Shown: positions 1 to 11,703 of the stretch, piece after piece | Numbering within the stretch: position 1 is the first letter of the stretch | Layout: every line of letters starts with the position of its first letter | From: Chrysomallon squamiferum | Taxonomy: Eukaryota > Mollusca > Gastropoda > Neomphalida > Peltospiridae | Length of the DNA: 60,960 nucleotides | Reading direction: 5' to 3' | Assembly: GCA_012295275.1 (NCBI GenBank) | Contig: CM022669.1 | Location: forward strand, 10,138,989-10,199,948 | Program-made: the position numbers and the translations under genes | The notes under the pieces: generated by a model | Databases searched by the model: none | Told to the model about the DNA's origin: nothing | What the model saw: only the letters and a program-made list of their open reading frames with translations

Positions 1-411
1 GAAAAGTGGACAAAACAAGAAAACAATATATGTTTTTTTTTTTTTTTTTTTTTTTTGTTCAGTTTCGTCTTGTTAGATTTCTGCTATGTCATCTGTTATT
101 AAAGACTTTTTATTAGGAACTGTATTATTCTGTGTAAAATTTCTGTCAAATCAACACCTGTTTACCTTATCCTGTGTCCATTTGTAAGATGCAACAAGTT
201 TATCTCATGCATGTTGATACCTAGGCCATAATACCTTAACATATTATTTAATGCTTTACTGATTTTGTGCATGTTGTAATGTATTGTCATTTAATTTTTT
301 CCATTTTCTTTATCAGTGAAGTCCAGTTGATGTTTCTCAACTCTTTTGTTTCTTAATCATCTTTAATTTCTTTGGTTGATTTCGATTTATATTATTTGTA
401 AAGCCATTAAT
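1..411. other. Leading intergenic sequence
   Basis: AT-rich non-coding sequence with a poly-T run near 31-56. I see no gene or RNA here. Confidence 0.5.
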
Positions 412-530
412 AATAAAAGTCAGACGTACAGACAGTTTCTCAGACAATGTCCTTGGTTATCGAAAAGAGAAGTGAAATATATTTGCCAGGAATTCAACCC
501 TGAGGGGAAAATATTTCTGAGAAATATATA
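412..530 (+). pseudogene. Archaemetzincin gene fragment
   Basis: The sequence repeats part of the AMZ exon near 2235-2340 almost exactly. Its reading frame gives QTYRQFLRQCPWLSKREVKY and then CQEFNPEG, matching residues ~58-88 of the downstream AMZ frame. The similarity ends soon after 'NPEGK', where a TATA-rich tract begins. No zinc-binding motif follows. It is a short duplicated relic, not a working gene, and shows that this locus has undergone local duplication. Confidence 0.75.
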
Positions 531-1998
531 TTATATATATATATTCTTTCTTTCTTTCATTATTATTATTATTATTAAAAGAGTGAGTCCTACGTGACAG
601 TAACAAACGTACCAGTCAAGTGCCAATGTCAGTGGATTTATCTATCGTTTATCCTTATTTACTATCAGTAAAAACTATCATCGGATTATGACTAAACGTT
701 TAGTCCAAACTTTAGAAAAGTTCATTTTATTTCTTCCGAACACTTCCATCACCAGACATCAAACAATTCAATATTCAGTTGATATCAAAATATTATCCAT
801 GTTTTATTTATTTATTTTACCTACATAAAACAGCAGCAAAACAAATTCACAGACACGATTTTTCCGCCAAAACCCCATTTCATTTCTGCAGGTGGAGTAC
901 AGTTTTCTTGATGCTATAAATAGAACATACTTTTTAATTGCCGTGGTTTCCCCGTGTATTGATAATTGCAGTGGTTAAATGTTACTGTTAAAGGTATTGT
1001 TATCTGTTAATTAAAATAAAAATTAAGAACATATACATCTTTATGATATTTCAGGAATTATTCTTTTAATCCGTAGCTGACAGTCATACAAAATTGTATT
1101 ATTATGTGAGGTGATTATAAAAGTACCGAACAAAACCGCAATGTACCTATTTTCGTGTGCTGACAATATATGGTCTCAAAATTAAATCGTAAGCCCCTCA
1201 CAAAAAAAAAAAGTTAAAATAAAATGTTATGCACAATATATTCTAACTGTTTTCAGATATTAACTATTAGCATAGTAATGAAATGTTGCTGCTGTTGTGG
1301 TTGTTGTCGTTGTGTTGTTATTATCAAAAATCTGATTTTTGTAATGATCTTAAAATCGGTAAAAATTGTCTTCATATCCAATATTAATTCATTTGGATAT
1401 GCAGAGACATAAATAATGTATAAACTGTATTATAACTGAACCACTGATTAAATCTGTCAGATTTCAAAATATGTATTTTAAAGTAACAGTTTTTGTTATA
1501 ATATATGTTGTTCTTAATATTAGGTCACTGATTAAACATTTTACATATTTACTGATAAGTGCACGTCGTAATTTAAGTGTCTAAGATCGAGCCAAGATAG
1601 ATTTATAAACACTGGATGTCATGTAGGTCTACAAAAGCCTCCCAGTAATATGAAAAATGTAACCAAAAAGGGCATTCGAAAAAACACACACACAAAAAAA
1701 ACAACCCTAGATGTTACAATCTGTTTATATGTTTGGACATTTATTCACTCCATCTATAATACTAATATTTATTCATTAATTATATATTTTATATATTTTA
1801 TTACTCAGATTTAAAATTTTTAAAGTTCTTTTTAACTTCTTGATGACACAAATTAAACTGAATATTTGATGACATAAATGATAATCCTAAAATGTATGAA
1901 CATATCTTTTTCAGATACAGTAAGAACAATAAGGAAAACAGAAATGAGAATAGCAAACACAAACCAGCAAACAACAACAAATAAACTGTTTAAAAACA
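531..1998. other. Intergenic, no gene seen
   Basis: AT-rich sequence with short ATT and TATA runs. The small open frames have no recognisable domain. An acceptor-like tract (ctttttcag) lies near 1914, so an upstream or untranslated AMZ exon could be present, but none is supported. Confidence 0.4.
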
Positions 1999-2062
1999 AT
2001 GGAGTTAGAGAAAAAAGGGTTATCTAAAATAACAAATAAAAAACGAAAACGATCGTCACGAT

Positions 2063-3160
2063 TTGTTCCCTTACGCTTCAGGGTTCAAACGACCAAGTAC
2101 TACCTCGCAAATAAACGCAATAGGTTTTTCGCCTGATGCCATAGAATCCGTTTTCAGTCCTTCGTTAGAATTCTTTCACCCCGTACCTCGTCCTACCAGC
2201 ATTGATGATTGGCTAGCTCAATACACCGAAGATGGTCAGACGTACAGACAGTTTCTCAGAGAATGTCCTTGGTTATCGAAAAGAAAAGTGAAATATATTT
2301 GCCAGGAATTCAACCCAGAGGGGAAAAATATTTCTGAGAAATATCCCGAAGGAAAGATTTATATAGTCCCACTTGGAGATTTCGATAATCAGCAAGTTCA
2401 GCTTGATAATTTCACTGATTATGTGAGACGATTTCTATGTCTGCCCGTGTCCAGTCTTCCTGAGATAAAACTGATCTGCGATAAGCAAAAGATTTTTTTT
2501 GATGAAAGTCGTGTGCAGTCCAGCTCAACACAAGCGACACGTAGGAGAACGCCCCGTGTAACAAAAACCGAACTGATCACAAGGCACAATACCAAGTCTG
2601 GTCATTTTCAGATTAGAGTTGATTCCATTCTCCAGAAACTGAGACAGATGATTCCAAAAGACGCTTTATGTTTAATAGCGCTGACTTCAGTCGATCTTTA
2701 CGGAGCCAACAGCGACTTGTTTGTCGCTGGCATGGCTGCCGGAAATCAGAGAGTTGCCATCTTTAGTCTCTACCGATACGACCCATCTTTGAACTTTTCA
2801 ACCGAATTCTGGTATGAAGTTTCCAAGTCTGACGTTGTTACGGAAACGGAAAAGAAGCGCCTTCTATTTCAGAGAGGCTGCAAACTACTTGTTCACGAAA
2901 TTAGCCATCTTCTTGGAATCGCTCACTGTGTTTATTTCGACTGCTGCATGAACGGATCAGGACATTTGAGTGAAGACTTCAGACAACCCATGCACCTTTG
3001 TCCCGTCGATCTGCGAAAGCTGCAGACTCTTTGTGGATTTGATGTGCATCTCAGATACGAAGATTTGTTGCAGTTTTATAAACGTCATCAGCTAAAGGAT
3101 GAAGCCGGCTGGATTGAAAAGAGACTTCAGTTTATCCGGACTATTTCATCAGTTACATGA
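2063..3160 (+). CDS. Archaemetzincin-like zinc metallopeptidase (AMZ)
   Basis: Archaemetzincins are metzincin-clan zinc peptidases with the core HExxHxxGxxHC followed by four cysteines for a structural zinc. Counting from 2063, the frame shows HEISHLLGIAHC at residues 278-289 (His278, Glu279, His282, His288), then Cys294 after four residues, the Met of CCMNGS, and Cys313 in LCPVDLRKL. The fourth structural cysteine, expected at 316, is Asp. Upstream lies an AMZ-like core (PKDALCLIALTSVDLY). The frame has no ATG at its beginning; it opens after a stop at 2030. A good acceptor tract (ttgttcccttacgcttcag) ends at 2081, so the N-terminus may be spliced from an unseen exon. Alternatively, a well-placed ATG at 1999 (aacaATGg) reads in another frame into this segment, which would need a one-base shift. 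Length (~350-365 aa) fits AMZ2-type proteins. Family call sure; start unsure. Confidence 0.85.
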   Translation: MFPYASGFKRPSTTSQINAIGFSPDAIESVFSPSLEFFHPVPRPTSIDDWLAQYTEDGQTYRQFLRECPWLSKRKVKYICQEFNPEGKNISEKYPEGKIYIVPLGDFDNQQVQLDNFTDYVRRFLCLPVSSLPEIKLICDKQKIFFDESRVQSSSTQATRRRTPRVTKTELITRHNTKSGHFQIRVDSILQKLRQMIPKDALCLIALTSVDLYGANSDLFVAGMAAGNQRVAIFSLYRYDPSLNFSTEFWYEVSKSDVVTETEKKRLLFQRGCKLLVHEISHLLGIAHCVYFDCCMNGSGHLSEDFRQPMHLCPVDLRKLQTLCGFDVHLRYEDLLQFYKRHQLKDEAGWIEKRLQFIRTISSVT

Positions 3161-3810
3161 CTCTCTTATATTATAACTATTTTCAAGAATAATCTGAATT
3201 CTTTGTATTAATTATTCATGACTGAAGCTAATTGTGTGCGTGTGCGTGCGCGCTTCATTATTTTAATTAATTAATTATTTATTTTATTTTATTTTATTTT
3301 ATTTTATTTTATTTTATTTTATTTTTTATTTCACGAATATTACGTCAAATGTACCGTGTACATTTCTCCTGTGCATACGCACTTTTTCTCAGCGAAATTT
3401 CATTAACCTACAAGTTACAAATATATAGTTTATACACCTTGTGTTATTTCTCTCCATAATTGTATTTGCATTTTATTAATAAACAAGCAAACAAATAGCT
3501 GTTAAAAATTATATTTATAATTATATTTGTTGTTTGCTTAATTTATTTGTTATTTTGACGTTATTAACAATAGAGGTTATTAACGTGTTCATATTTGTCA
3601 TGAATAAAGGTTCCAGTAAAAACAGTGAACGGGAGGCTCACTTTCTAGCCATAAGAATGATTTTGCTTATTTTACATCTATTAATATCTTCTAGTACTAT
3701 ATTACTCTCATTTATTATACAAAATTAATATTTCCTGTTGTTATTTATTCCTGTAGCGATGTTGGTTTAAAGATAGATTCGCTAAAGTTCGTTTGTACAC
3801 GTTTACGGAA
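3161..3810. other. AMZ 3' flank with ATTTT repeat and poly(A) signal
   Basis: Non-coding. A pentanucleotide ATTTT run occupies about 3268-3325. An AATAAA lies at 3478-3483, about 320 bp past the AMZ stop, and could end its transcript. No other gene is visible. Confidence 0.5.
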
Positions 3811-3818
3811 ATATTTCC

Positions 3819-3837
3819 GTTTCGGTTTCGGTTTCGG
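3819..3837 (-). promoter_or_regulatory. ISRE/IRF-like element upstream of first GIMAP gene
   Basis: The + strand reads GTTTCGGTTTCGGTTTCGG. On the minus strand this is three GAAAC units spaced as GAAANNGAAANNGAAA, the consensus bound by interferon regulatory factors. It sits about 180 bp before the GIMAP ATG at 4015. The same kind of motif recurs at the same distance before every intact copy of this first exon further downstream. Function in this organism is inferred. Confidence 0.5.
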
Positions 3838-4014
3838 CTTCATTCTGATTTTTCATTGTTGTGGACACACTACTGTTAAGATTTCTAATAACCACATTAC
3901 TGTGTTTGTGATTATTTTCGTTGTTTAAAAATACATAAATGAGTTCAAAAATTTACTGTTATTTAACAGTGAAAACAATTCGGAACTGAGTAACGGAGTT
4001 TATTTTATTACAAA

Positions 4015-4185
4015 ATGGCTTCAGGTAAGGAATCTTTTTAAACTGAATAAATATTTCCCGATGTTAACGTTTTACAGACTTATTTTATAAACACACTATT
4101 ACATGTTACTGAGATCTGAAACTCAGACCTAAGAAATAGAATATTTGTTACGTTTAACTGTTAAATATCCAGTTAAAGATAGTTT

Positions 4186-4275
<90 letters not shown>

Positions 4276-5543
4276 GTCTGTCTGTCTGTCTCCTATTTGT
4301 TCCCGTGAACAAACATTCGGCGTATATTATAAAATACACTAAATATAAACACAGCTGTTTGGTTTCTTCATTTTCAGGTAACTCGTTTTTGGAAAAAGAA
4401 ATACGTATTGTACTAATTGGCATCACCGGTTCTGGTAAAAGTTCTACGGGAAATTCCATTCTTGGAAGGAACCATTTTGTAACCGGGTCAACAGCCTCCT
4501 CTGTTACGAGCACTAGCCAGAAAGCTGCTGCATTTCGCTTTGATCGAGATTTGATTGTTGTCGATACACCCGGTATATTTGACACCGGTCGTTCTAAAGA
4601 AGACATCAGTAGTGAAATTCTCAAGTGTATTGCAATATCAGCGCCAGGACCTCACGCTTTTATCCTCGTTGTGCGGATCGGGCGATTTACGAAAGAAGAG
4701 TCTGAAACAGTCAATTATTACAGAGATATTTTTGGCAAAGACATGATTCACTACTTGTTCGTCGTCTTTACTTGCATGGACGACTTAGAGGAAGCTGATA
4801 TTACACTGGAAGAATATCTAGAAAATGCTCCCTCAAATCTGAAAGACTTCATACAAGAATTAAACGGAAAATACACTGGGATAAACAATCGAGCGAAACC
4901 ACACGAAGGAAGAGAGAAGCAGGTCGAATACTTGATAAACATGATCAAATCCAATATTGAGATCAACAATGGAAACCATTACACAACCGAAATGTTATCT
5001 GCAGCAGAGCAAGAAATGTGTAAGCGAGAAGAAGAGATACTGAAAGAAAAAGAGGAAGAGAAGAGAAAAAAAAGAGAAGAAATTGAAAAAAGTATGTGGA
5101 TTAAACAGCTAGAAATCGAAAAACATTTGAAAGAAGAAAACGAAAAATTGAAACTGGAGCTTCAAAGAGCAGAAGAAGAAAAGCTGAAGAAGACCGAAGA
5201 ACCATCTGTAAACAAATACAGAAAGGTCACTGAACAAGAAGACGGAGAAAGAACTAACATCAAAGGCTGTAAAAATGGAACACTCTTGACCGAATACGAA
5301 AATAAAGATATTATAATGCTGAAAGAGAGATTGGATCGTCTTGAACAAGAAAAAAGGGAAAACGAAGTAGCGATGATGGAGAAAATAGCGAGATTGGAGA
5401 ACGAAATCGCCAGGGAAGCCAGGGAACAGGCCAGAGATGAAGCTGAGAAGGGATTGCCACACATCCTAGAAAAGATGTTGAAAGTGGTAAAAGAGTTTAT
5501 TGCAAAGCCAATGGAAGCAATACTGAATCTGTTTGGGAATTAG
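4015..5543 (+). CDS. GIMAP/AIG1-family GTPase, copy 1 (two exons)
   Basis: GIMAPs are septin-related GTPases that bind membranes and act in immunity. Exon 1 is only 10 nt (4015-4024, ATGGCTTCAG then gtaagg). Exon 2 begins after ttttcag at 4378 and ends at the stop 5541-5543, giving about 391 aa starting MASGNSF. In spliced numbering the G1/P-loop is GITGSGKS (18-25), G3 is DTPG (66-69), the AIG1 conserved box is ISAPGPHAFILVV, the G4 region is VVFTCMDD, and G5 is the NNR of GINNRAKP. Residues ~210-375 are a charged Glu/Lys-rich coiled coil, followed by a hydrophobic tail ending NLFGN that may contact membrane. Intron 1 carries a long (CT)n tract. The ISRE-like site at 3819-3837 suggests inducible expression. 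The G4 cysteine replaces the glycine seen in copy 2. Confidence 0.92.
4189..4290. repeat. (CT)n then (CTGT)n microsatellite in GIMAP intron 1
   Basis: About 80 bp of pure CT followed by CTGT units. The same tract occupies the same intron position in the duplicated units near 7.9, 9.15, 10.46 and 11.63 kb, so it was copied with the unit. Frames read through it are artefacts. Confidence 0.9.
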
Positions 5544-6457
5544 CCATTCTGTATGGTTTTATTTTGTTGTCTGTTTGTTTCTAATATTATCTTAGAACAT
5601 TTTCTTTGTTTCATATAAAACTAAATTTAGAAATCATGATACATTTTATCTTTTATCTAGATTTAAATCGGTGTTACAACATTTGCCAGTTTTTTTTTTT
5701 TTTTTTTTTTGTTGTTTTCTTTCTTTTATTCTTTCTTTCTTTATCTCTTTCTTTCTTTTTTTCGTGCTTTTTTTGTAAAGAGAAAAGTAGATCTTGAATA
5801 TATCGAAATGTAAGATGTTTGTGTCAGACTGAAGTCATCTTCAGAAATGGCTACCAAAATTTATTGGAATACATATAGTATAACAGGCGCATGTATATCC
5901 AAATTATTTTAAATAAAAAACCCCAAAATATCATTAACGAGACGATTCAAACAATTTCAGAGAGAAAACATTTAATTTTATGAGCATAAAGGTGAAATAC
6001 TGGAAAATGGCCTTAAATTGTTTTTATTTTTATTTTTTATTATTTTTTTAAACTAACACCATACCTGATTTTAAACTGAAAATGGATTTTCGCATACCAC
6101 AGAAATAGTGAAAATTTATGTACCACATGGTCAGTGTCTTTTAAAACTGAAAGAGCTAGACATCAAATGAACTGTTTTGATTTCCATAAGAAATCTACTT
6201 TAATCCTTTTGATATGAAAACTATAATCGATGTAACCAATCAAACATTTTATAAATTATAATTGTTTTTGTATCTTATATATTTGTAAATGACAGTTACT
6301 GCATTAGTCAGTATAAAAAATAGTTAATTAATCAATACGGTTAGGAAAATGATTTTTCTGGAGAGAAGAAAAACATTATTTGTAGAACATACTATGAGAA
6401 ATTTACCGCACTGTACTAATACAATAATCATTCCTATGATGTGTTAAAACAGTTAAT
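5544..6457. other. GIMAP copy 1 3' flank
   Basis: Poly-T/CTTT-rich sequence at 5690-5775, then AT-rich sequence closely matched to 13714-14700 behind GIMAP copy 2. This shows that the duplication included the 3' flank. No separate gene. Confidence 0.6.
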
Positions 6458-6598
6458 ATGAGAATGGAGATGGCAATCGCCAAGAAAGCCAGACAACAGG
6501 CCAGAGATGAAGTTGAAGGGGGATATATAATAGAAAAAACCTTGAGAGCTATAGAATCGTATATGATAAACCCAATCAAAAACCTGTTTGGGCAATGA
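6458..6598 (+). pseudogene. Orphan GIMAP C-terminal fragment
   Basis: An open frame of 46 codons plus stop runs MRMEMAIAKKARQQARDEVE and ends NLFGQ. It aligns with the last ~45 residues of both complete GIMAPs (REAREQARDEAEKGL and NLFGN). No GTPase domain precedes it; the DNA before it is GIMAP 3'-flank-like. It is best read as the tail of a third, deleted GIMAP copy. Confidence 0.8.
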
Positions 6599-7405
6599 CA
6601 CGGCTTGGGTTTATACAACTTTTCGAATTCCGTACTCTGTATGTTTATTTATTTATTTATTTTTAAATTTAATTTTATTATTTTTATTCAATAAATATAT
6701 ATATATACATTAGCTTACTAATACTTTTTTTTTTAATTGTTTTTTTTTTTTTAAACAATTTTAACAGGCATCAAATGAATTGATTTCCGCAAGAGATCTA
6801 TCTTCGAATTTTCTCTCTTTTTTTGTTAATATTAAAACTGTAATTCAGGTAACCAGATAGAAATTTAGAAATTGTAATTTCTTTTATATTTTATATGTAT
6901 ATGTAAATTAAGCTGTTGCATTAATCTGTTTTCTTCAATAAAGAATTAATTATTTAATCAATATGGTTAGGAAAAAGATTTGCTTGGACAGAAGAGTAGC
7001 ATTATTATTTGTGTGACATGATATGAGAGATTTACAGAAATGTAGTAATAAAATAACTCTTTATACAGTGTGCTTAAAAAGATTTTCTAATCGGAAGAGA
7101 AATTTTCTTTATTTCAAACTTTTAACTTTGTAAGGTGTCTCTGTAAATTATACCTTGTATTTTCTGTGTGACAAAATCTTTCTAGATAAATGGTAGCCTG
7201 TTCTTTTCAGAAAATGAAATATAAATAAATAACCGCATATATAATGGTGTACAAACACAAAGAAAGTCTTCGTGACTTTTTTCGTTTCTTTTATCAAATG
7301 TAATGTGGCGTATCTAACTGTCGATTTCAATGTACACATAAACTGTTATATAACTGCAACGTTTTTGTGTGTGTTTTTTTTTTTTTTTTTTTTCTTATTT
7401 TATTT

Positions 7406-7445
<40 letters not shown>

Positions 7446-7447
7446 TT

Positions 7448-7491
<44 letters not shown>

Positions 7492-7599
7492 ATAATAATA
7501 ATAATAAAACAACCAACAATAATAATAATATCCAATTAAAATATGAAATCAAACTTTACTAGAATTATTTACGACGATGACATAAAAACAAATACGCTG
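6599..7599. other. Intergenic with compound microsatellite
   Basis: AT-rich sequence. At about 7374-7510 there is a compound repeat: poly-T, (CA)n, (CTA)n and (AAT)n. An AATAAA at ~6690 could serve the GIMAP fragment. No gene visible. Confidence 0.6.
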
Positions 7600-7865
7600 T
7601 CGTTGACTTCAGGTAAGGAATCCTTTTAAACTGAATAGATATTTCCCGATGTTAAAGAATTAGAAACTTATTCTATAAACACGCTATTCCATGTTACTGA
7701 GAACTGAAAATTAGTTTCTTTTAATACAACATGCTTTCCGGTAAGACATTATTTTACATATAACAAATATCTAAATTTTTTAAAATGTGAACAATATTAC
7801 TCAGATCTAAAAATTAGAATTTTTTTTTACCGATGGCTGCCGAATATCTGGTTAAAAAATAATTT

Positions 7866-7904
<39 letters not shown>

Positions 7905-8709
7905 AGATTATCATTGTTACCGACTGATAAAAAAAAGGCCATATAAAAGTGCATGAATCCACTTTCGCGTGTCAAACTAGTCAAATCAACCAATTTTTCC
8001 AAAACTCACACAGACAGACATTTTATCACCAAGATCGATGTACACGGACCGATGTTCGTTGTAACCGAAACTAGTCACTGAGAGACGGTGATCTATTTTT
8101 GGGAAAAAGTATGTAGCTTAATTTCCACTTTCTCTACAGTTGTATTTATAAAATAAAATAAAATAAAAACAAAAAAAAATACTTTACAATAACAATAACA
8201 ATAACTATAATAATAATGATATACTTTTCGAAAAATAGATCGGCTAGTATCGATTACAAAAGACGTCTTTGCGCGCACATCGATCGCATGGCTATCCGAG
8301 TATGTTTAGAAATGATTACCATCATTTTATGTGACATGTTTCTATCTGCACAAGTAATAAAACATAAAAATTAATAGACAATAGAAATAAATCACTTCTG
8401 TGATAGGATAAGACCTAAACAGCCAAGCTGGGCGTTTTGCCAGTTTCTGACAAACATGTATCAGTCAAACTTCTTACCAAGATCAGGGTCAGTTATTAAT
8501 ATATAACTGCATCAAACATAAAAATAAAGATATATCTGGTTTGGTTTGCTATGTAGACAATAACAGTAAAGAGAACTATGAATTTGACTAAATTCACGAA
8601 CAAAACAAGCAGAAATTCGAGTTTCTCGTCAGGGACTAAGTGACATAAAAACAAGTACGCTGTCCTCGACTTGGCAATGAATCACTACACGTTTAGGGAA
8701 ATATTTACT

Positions 8710-8724
8710 GGTTTCGGTTTCTTT
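8710..8724 (-). promoter_or_regulatory. ISRE-like element, duplicated unit
   Basis: GGTTTCGGTTTCTTT; the reverse strand reads AAAGAAACCGAAACC, an IRF-type GAAANNGAAA pair. It lies about 170 bp upstream of the exon-1 copy at 8893. Confidence 0.45.
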
Positions 8725-8892
8725 GTCTCTTATTATCGCTGACACACTGTCGTTAAAATTCCTAATAACTCTATTTCTATGTTTGTGGTTATTTTCCTTC
8801 TTTTAAAATACGTATAGCAGTTTAAAAATTTACAGCCATTTAACAGTGAAAACTATTCGGAAGTGAGTAACGGGAGTTTATTTTATTACAAC

Positions 8893-8902
8893 ATGGCTTC
8901 AG
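8893..8902 (+). other. Extra GIMAP first exon copy
   Basis: ATGGCTTCAG followed by gtaagaaat, identical to exon 1 of the complete genes and with the same preceding sequence (ttattttattacaac). It could splice in phase to the acceptor at 12574 and give the same N-terminus, MASG. Use is unproven. Confidence 0.55.
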
Positions 8903-9148
8903 GTAAGAAATATTTCCCGATGTTAAAGTATTACAGGCATATTCTATAAACACGTTATTACATATTACTGACATCTAAAATTAATTTATTTTAATACAAC
9001 ATGCCTTCAGGGGAAACATTATTTTACATTTAACAAATATCTAATCAAATTTAAATGTGAAAGTAACATAAATGTTGTAACATATTACTGAGATCTAAAG
9101 ATTACAATATTTTTTACCGATGGCGGCTGAATATCCAGTTAAAAAATA

Positions 9149-9225
<77 letters not shown>

Positions 9226-10012
9226 AGATTGTAATTGTTACCGACTGATAAAAAAAAGGCCATATAAAAGTGCATGAATCCACTTTCGCGTGTCAAACTA
9301 GTCAAATCAACCAATTTTTCCAAAAACTCACACAGACAGACATTTTGTCACCAAGATCGATGTACACGGAACGATGTTCGTTGTAACCGAAACTAGTCAC
9401 TGAGAGACGCTGATCTATTTTTGGGAAAAAGTATGTAGCATAATTTCCACTTTCTCTACAGTTGTATTTATAAAATAAAATAAAATAATTAAATAAAAAA
9501 TACTTTACAATAACAATAACAATAACTATAATAATAATGATATACTTTTCGAAAAATAGATCGGCTAGTATCGATTACAAAAGACGTCTTTGCGCGCACA
9601 TCGATCGCATGGCTATCCGAATATGTTTAGAAATGATTACCATCATTTTATGTGACATGTTTGTATCTGCACAAGTAATAAAACATAAAAGAGTAACAGA
9701 CAATAGAGATAAACCACTTCTATGACAGGGGTTAAACAGCCAAGCTGGGCGTTTTGCCAGTTTCTGACAAACATGTATCAGTCAAACTTCTTATCAAGAT
9801 CAGGGTTAGTTATTAATATATAACTGCATCAAACATAAAAATAAAGATATATCTGGTTTGGTTTGCTATGTAGACAATACCAGTAAGGAGAACTATGAAT
9901 CTGACTAAAATTCACCGATAGAAACTCGAGTTTCTCGTCCGGGATTAAGTGACACAAGTACGCTGTCCTCGACTCGGCAATGAATAACTACACGTTTACG
10001 GAAATATTTACT

Positions 10013-10027
10013 GGTTTCGGTTTCTTT
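10013..10027 (-). promoter_or_regulatory. ISRE-like element, duplicated unit
   Basis: The same GGTTTCGGTTTCTTT string, about 172 bp upstream of the exon-1 copy at 10199. Confidence 0.45.
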
Positions 10028-10198
10028 GTCTCTTATTATCGCTGACACACTGTCGTTAAAATTCCTAATAACCTCTATTTCTATGTTTGTGGTTATTTTG
10101 CTTGTTTAAAAAAAAACATAGAGCAGTTCAAAAATTTGCAGTCATTTAACATTGAAAACTATTCGGAACTGAGTAACGGGAGTTTATTTTATTACAAC

Positions 10199-10208
10199 AT
10201 GGCTTCAG
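10199..10208 (+). other. Extra GIMAP first exon copy
   Basis: ATGGCTTCAG with donor gtaagaaat, the third intact copy of this 10-nt exon. It is in phase with the GIMAP copy 2 acceptor at 12574. Confidence 0.55.
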
Positions 10209-10456
10209 GTAAGAAATATTTCCCGATGTTAAAGTATAAGAGACTTATTCTATAAACACATTATTACACATTAAGGAGATCTGAAAATAATTTATTTTAA
10301 TAAAACGTGCCTTCTGGTAAGACGTTATTTTAGATTTAACAAATATCTAAAAAATTTAAAATGTGAAAGTAATATAAATGTTGTAACATTTTACTCAGAT
10401 CTAAAAATTTGAATATATTTTACCGATGGCTGCTGAATATACAGTTAAAATAATTT

Positions 10457-10530
<74 letters not shown>

Positions 10531-10648
10531 TTTATCAAGAACGTCGATCTGTTTTTGGGAAAAAGTATGTAGCATAATTTCCACTTCCTCTACAGTTGTA
10601 TTTATAAAATTAAATTAAATAAATAAAAAATACTTTCAAATAATAATA

Positions 10649-10685
<37 letters not shown>

Positions 10686-11192
10686 TAAATTATATACTTT
10701 TCCAAAAATAGATCCACTAGTTTCGATTACAAAAAACGTGTATCGAGCATAACCATAGCATAGCTACGTGAGTATGTTTGAAAAACTGGTTGATTTGACA
10801 ACTTTACAAATGATAAATAAAATTTTATGTGAGATTTTTATATCTGCACAAGTAATAAAACATAAAAATTAATAGACAACAGAAATAAATCACTTCTGTG
10901 ATAGGGTAAGACCTAAACCGCCAAACCGGGCGTTTTGCCAGTACCCGACAAAAATGTATCAGTCAAATTTTTATCAAGACAACGATCAATTATTAATATA
11001 TAACTGCATCAAACATAAAAATAGAGACACATCTGGTTTGATTTGCGCTGTAGACAATAACAGTAAAGAGAACTATGAATTTTACTAAAATTCACCGATA
11101 GAAATTCGAGTTTCTCGTCAGGGACTAAGTGACACAAGTACGCTGTCCTCGACTCGGCAATGAATCACTACACGTTTAGGGAAATATTTACT

Positions 11193-11207
11193 GGTTTCGG
11201 TTTCTTT
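11193..11207 (-). promoter_or_regulatory. ISRE-like element of GIMAP copy 2
   Basis: GGTTTCGGTTTCTTT about 170 bp upstream of the nearest first exon (11376) of GIMAP copy 2. It is the fourth occurrence of the motif at this relative position. Confidence 0.5.
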
Positions 11208-11375
11208 GTCTCTTATTATCGCTGACACACTGTCGTTAAAATTCCTAATAACTCTATTTCTATGTTTGTGATTATTTTCCTTCTTTTAAAATACGTATAG
11301 CAGTTTAAAAATTTACAGTCATTTAACAGTGAAAACTATTCGGAAGTGAGTAACGGGAGTTTATTTTATTACAAC

Positions 11376-11627
11376 ATGGCTTCAGGTAAGAAATATTTCC
11401 CGATGTTAAAGTATTACAGACATATTCTATAAACACGTTATTACATATTACTGACATCTGAAATTAATTTATTTTAATACAACATGCCTTCCGGGGAAAC
11501 ATTATTTTACATTTAACAAATATCTAAACAAATTTAAATGTGAAAGTAACATAAATGTTGTAACATATTACTGAGATCTAAAAATTACAATATTTTTTTA
11601 CCGATGGCTGCTGAATATCCAGTTAAA

Positions 11628-11703
<76 letters not shown>

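Noticed and set aside
4154-4624. Minus-strand frame overlapping GIMAP copy 1
   Set aside because: It is antisense of the GTPase exon plus the (CT)n tract and has no domain of its own. The same holds for 12519-12815.
9095-9323. Glu-Arg repeat proteins near the CT tracts (also 11585-11830)
   Set aside because: They are translations of (CT)n in GIMAP intron 1 units.
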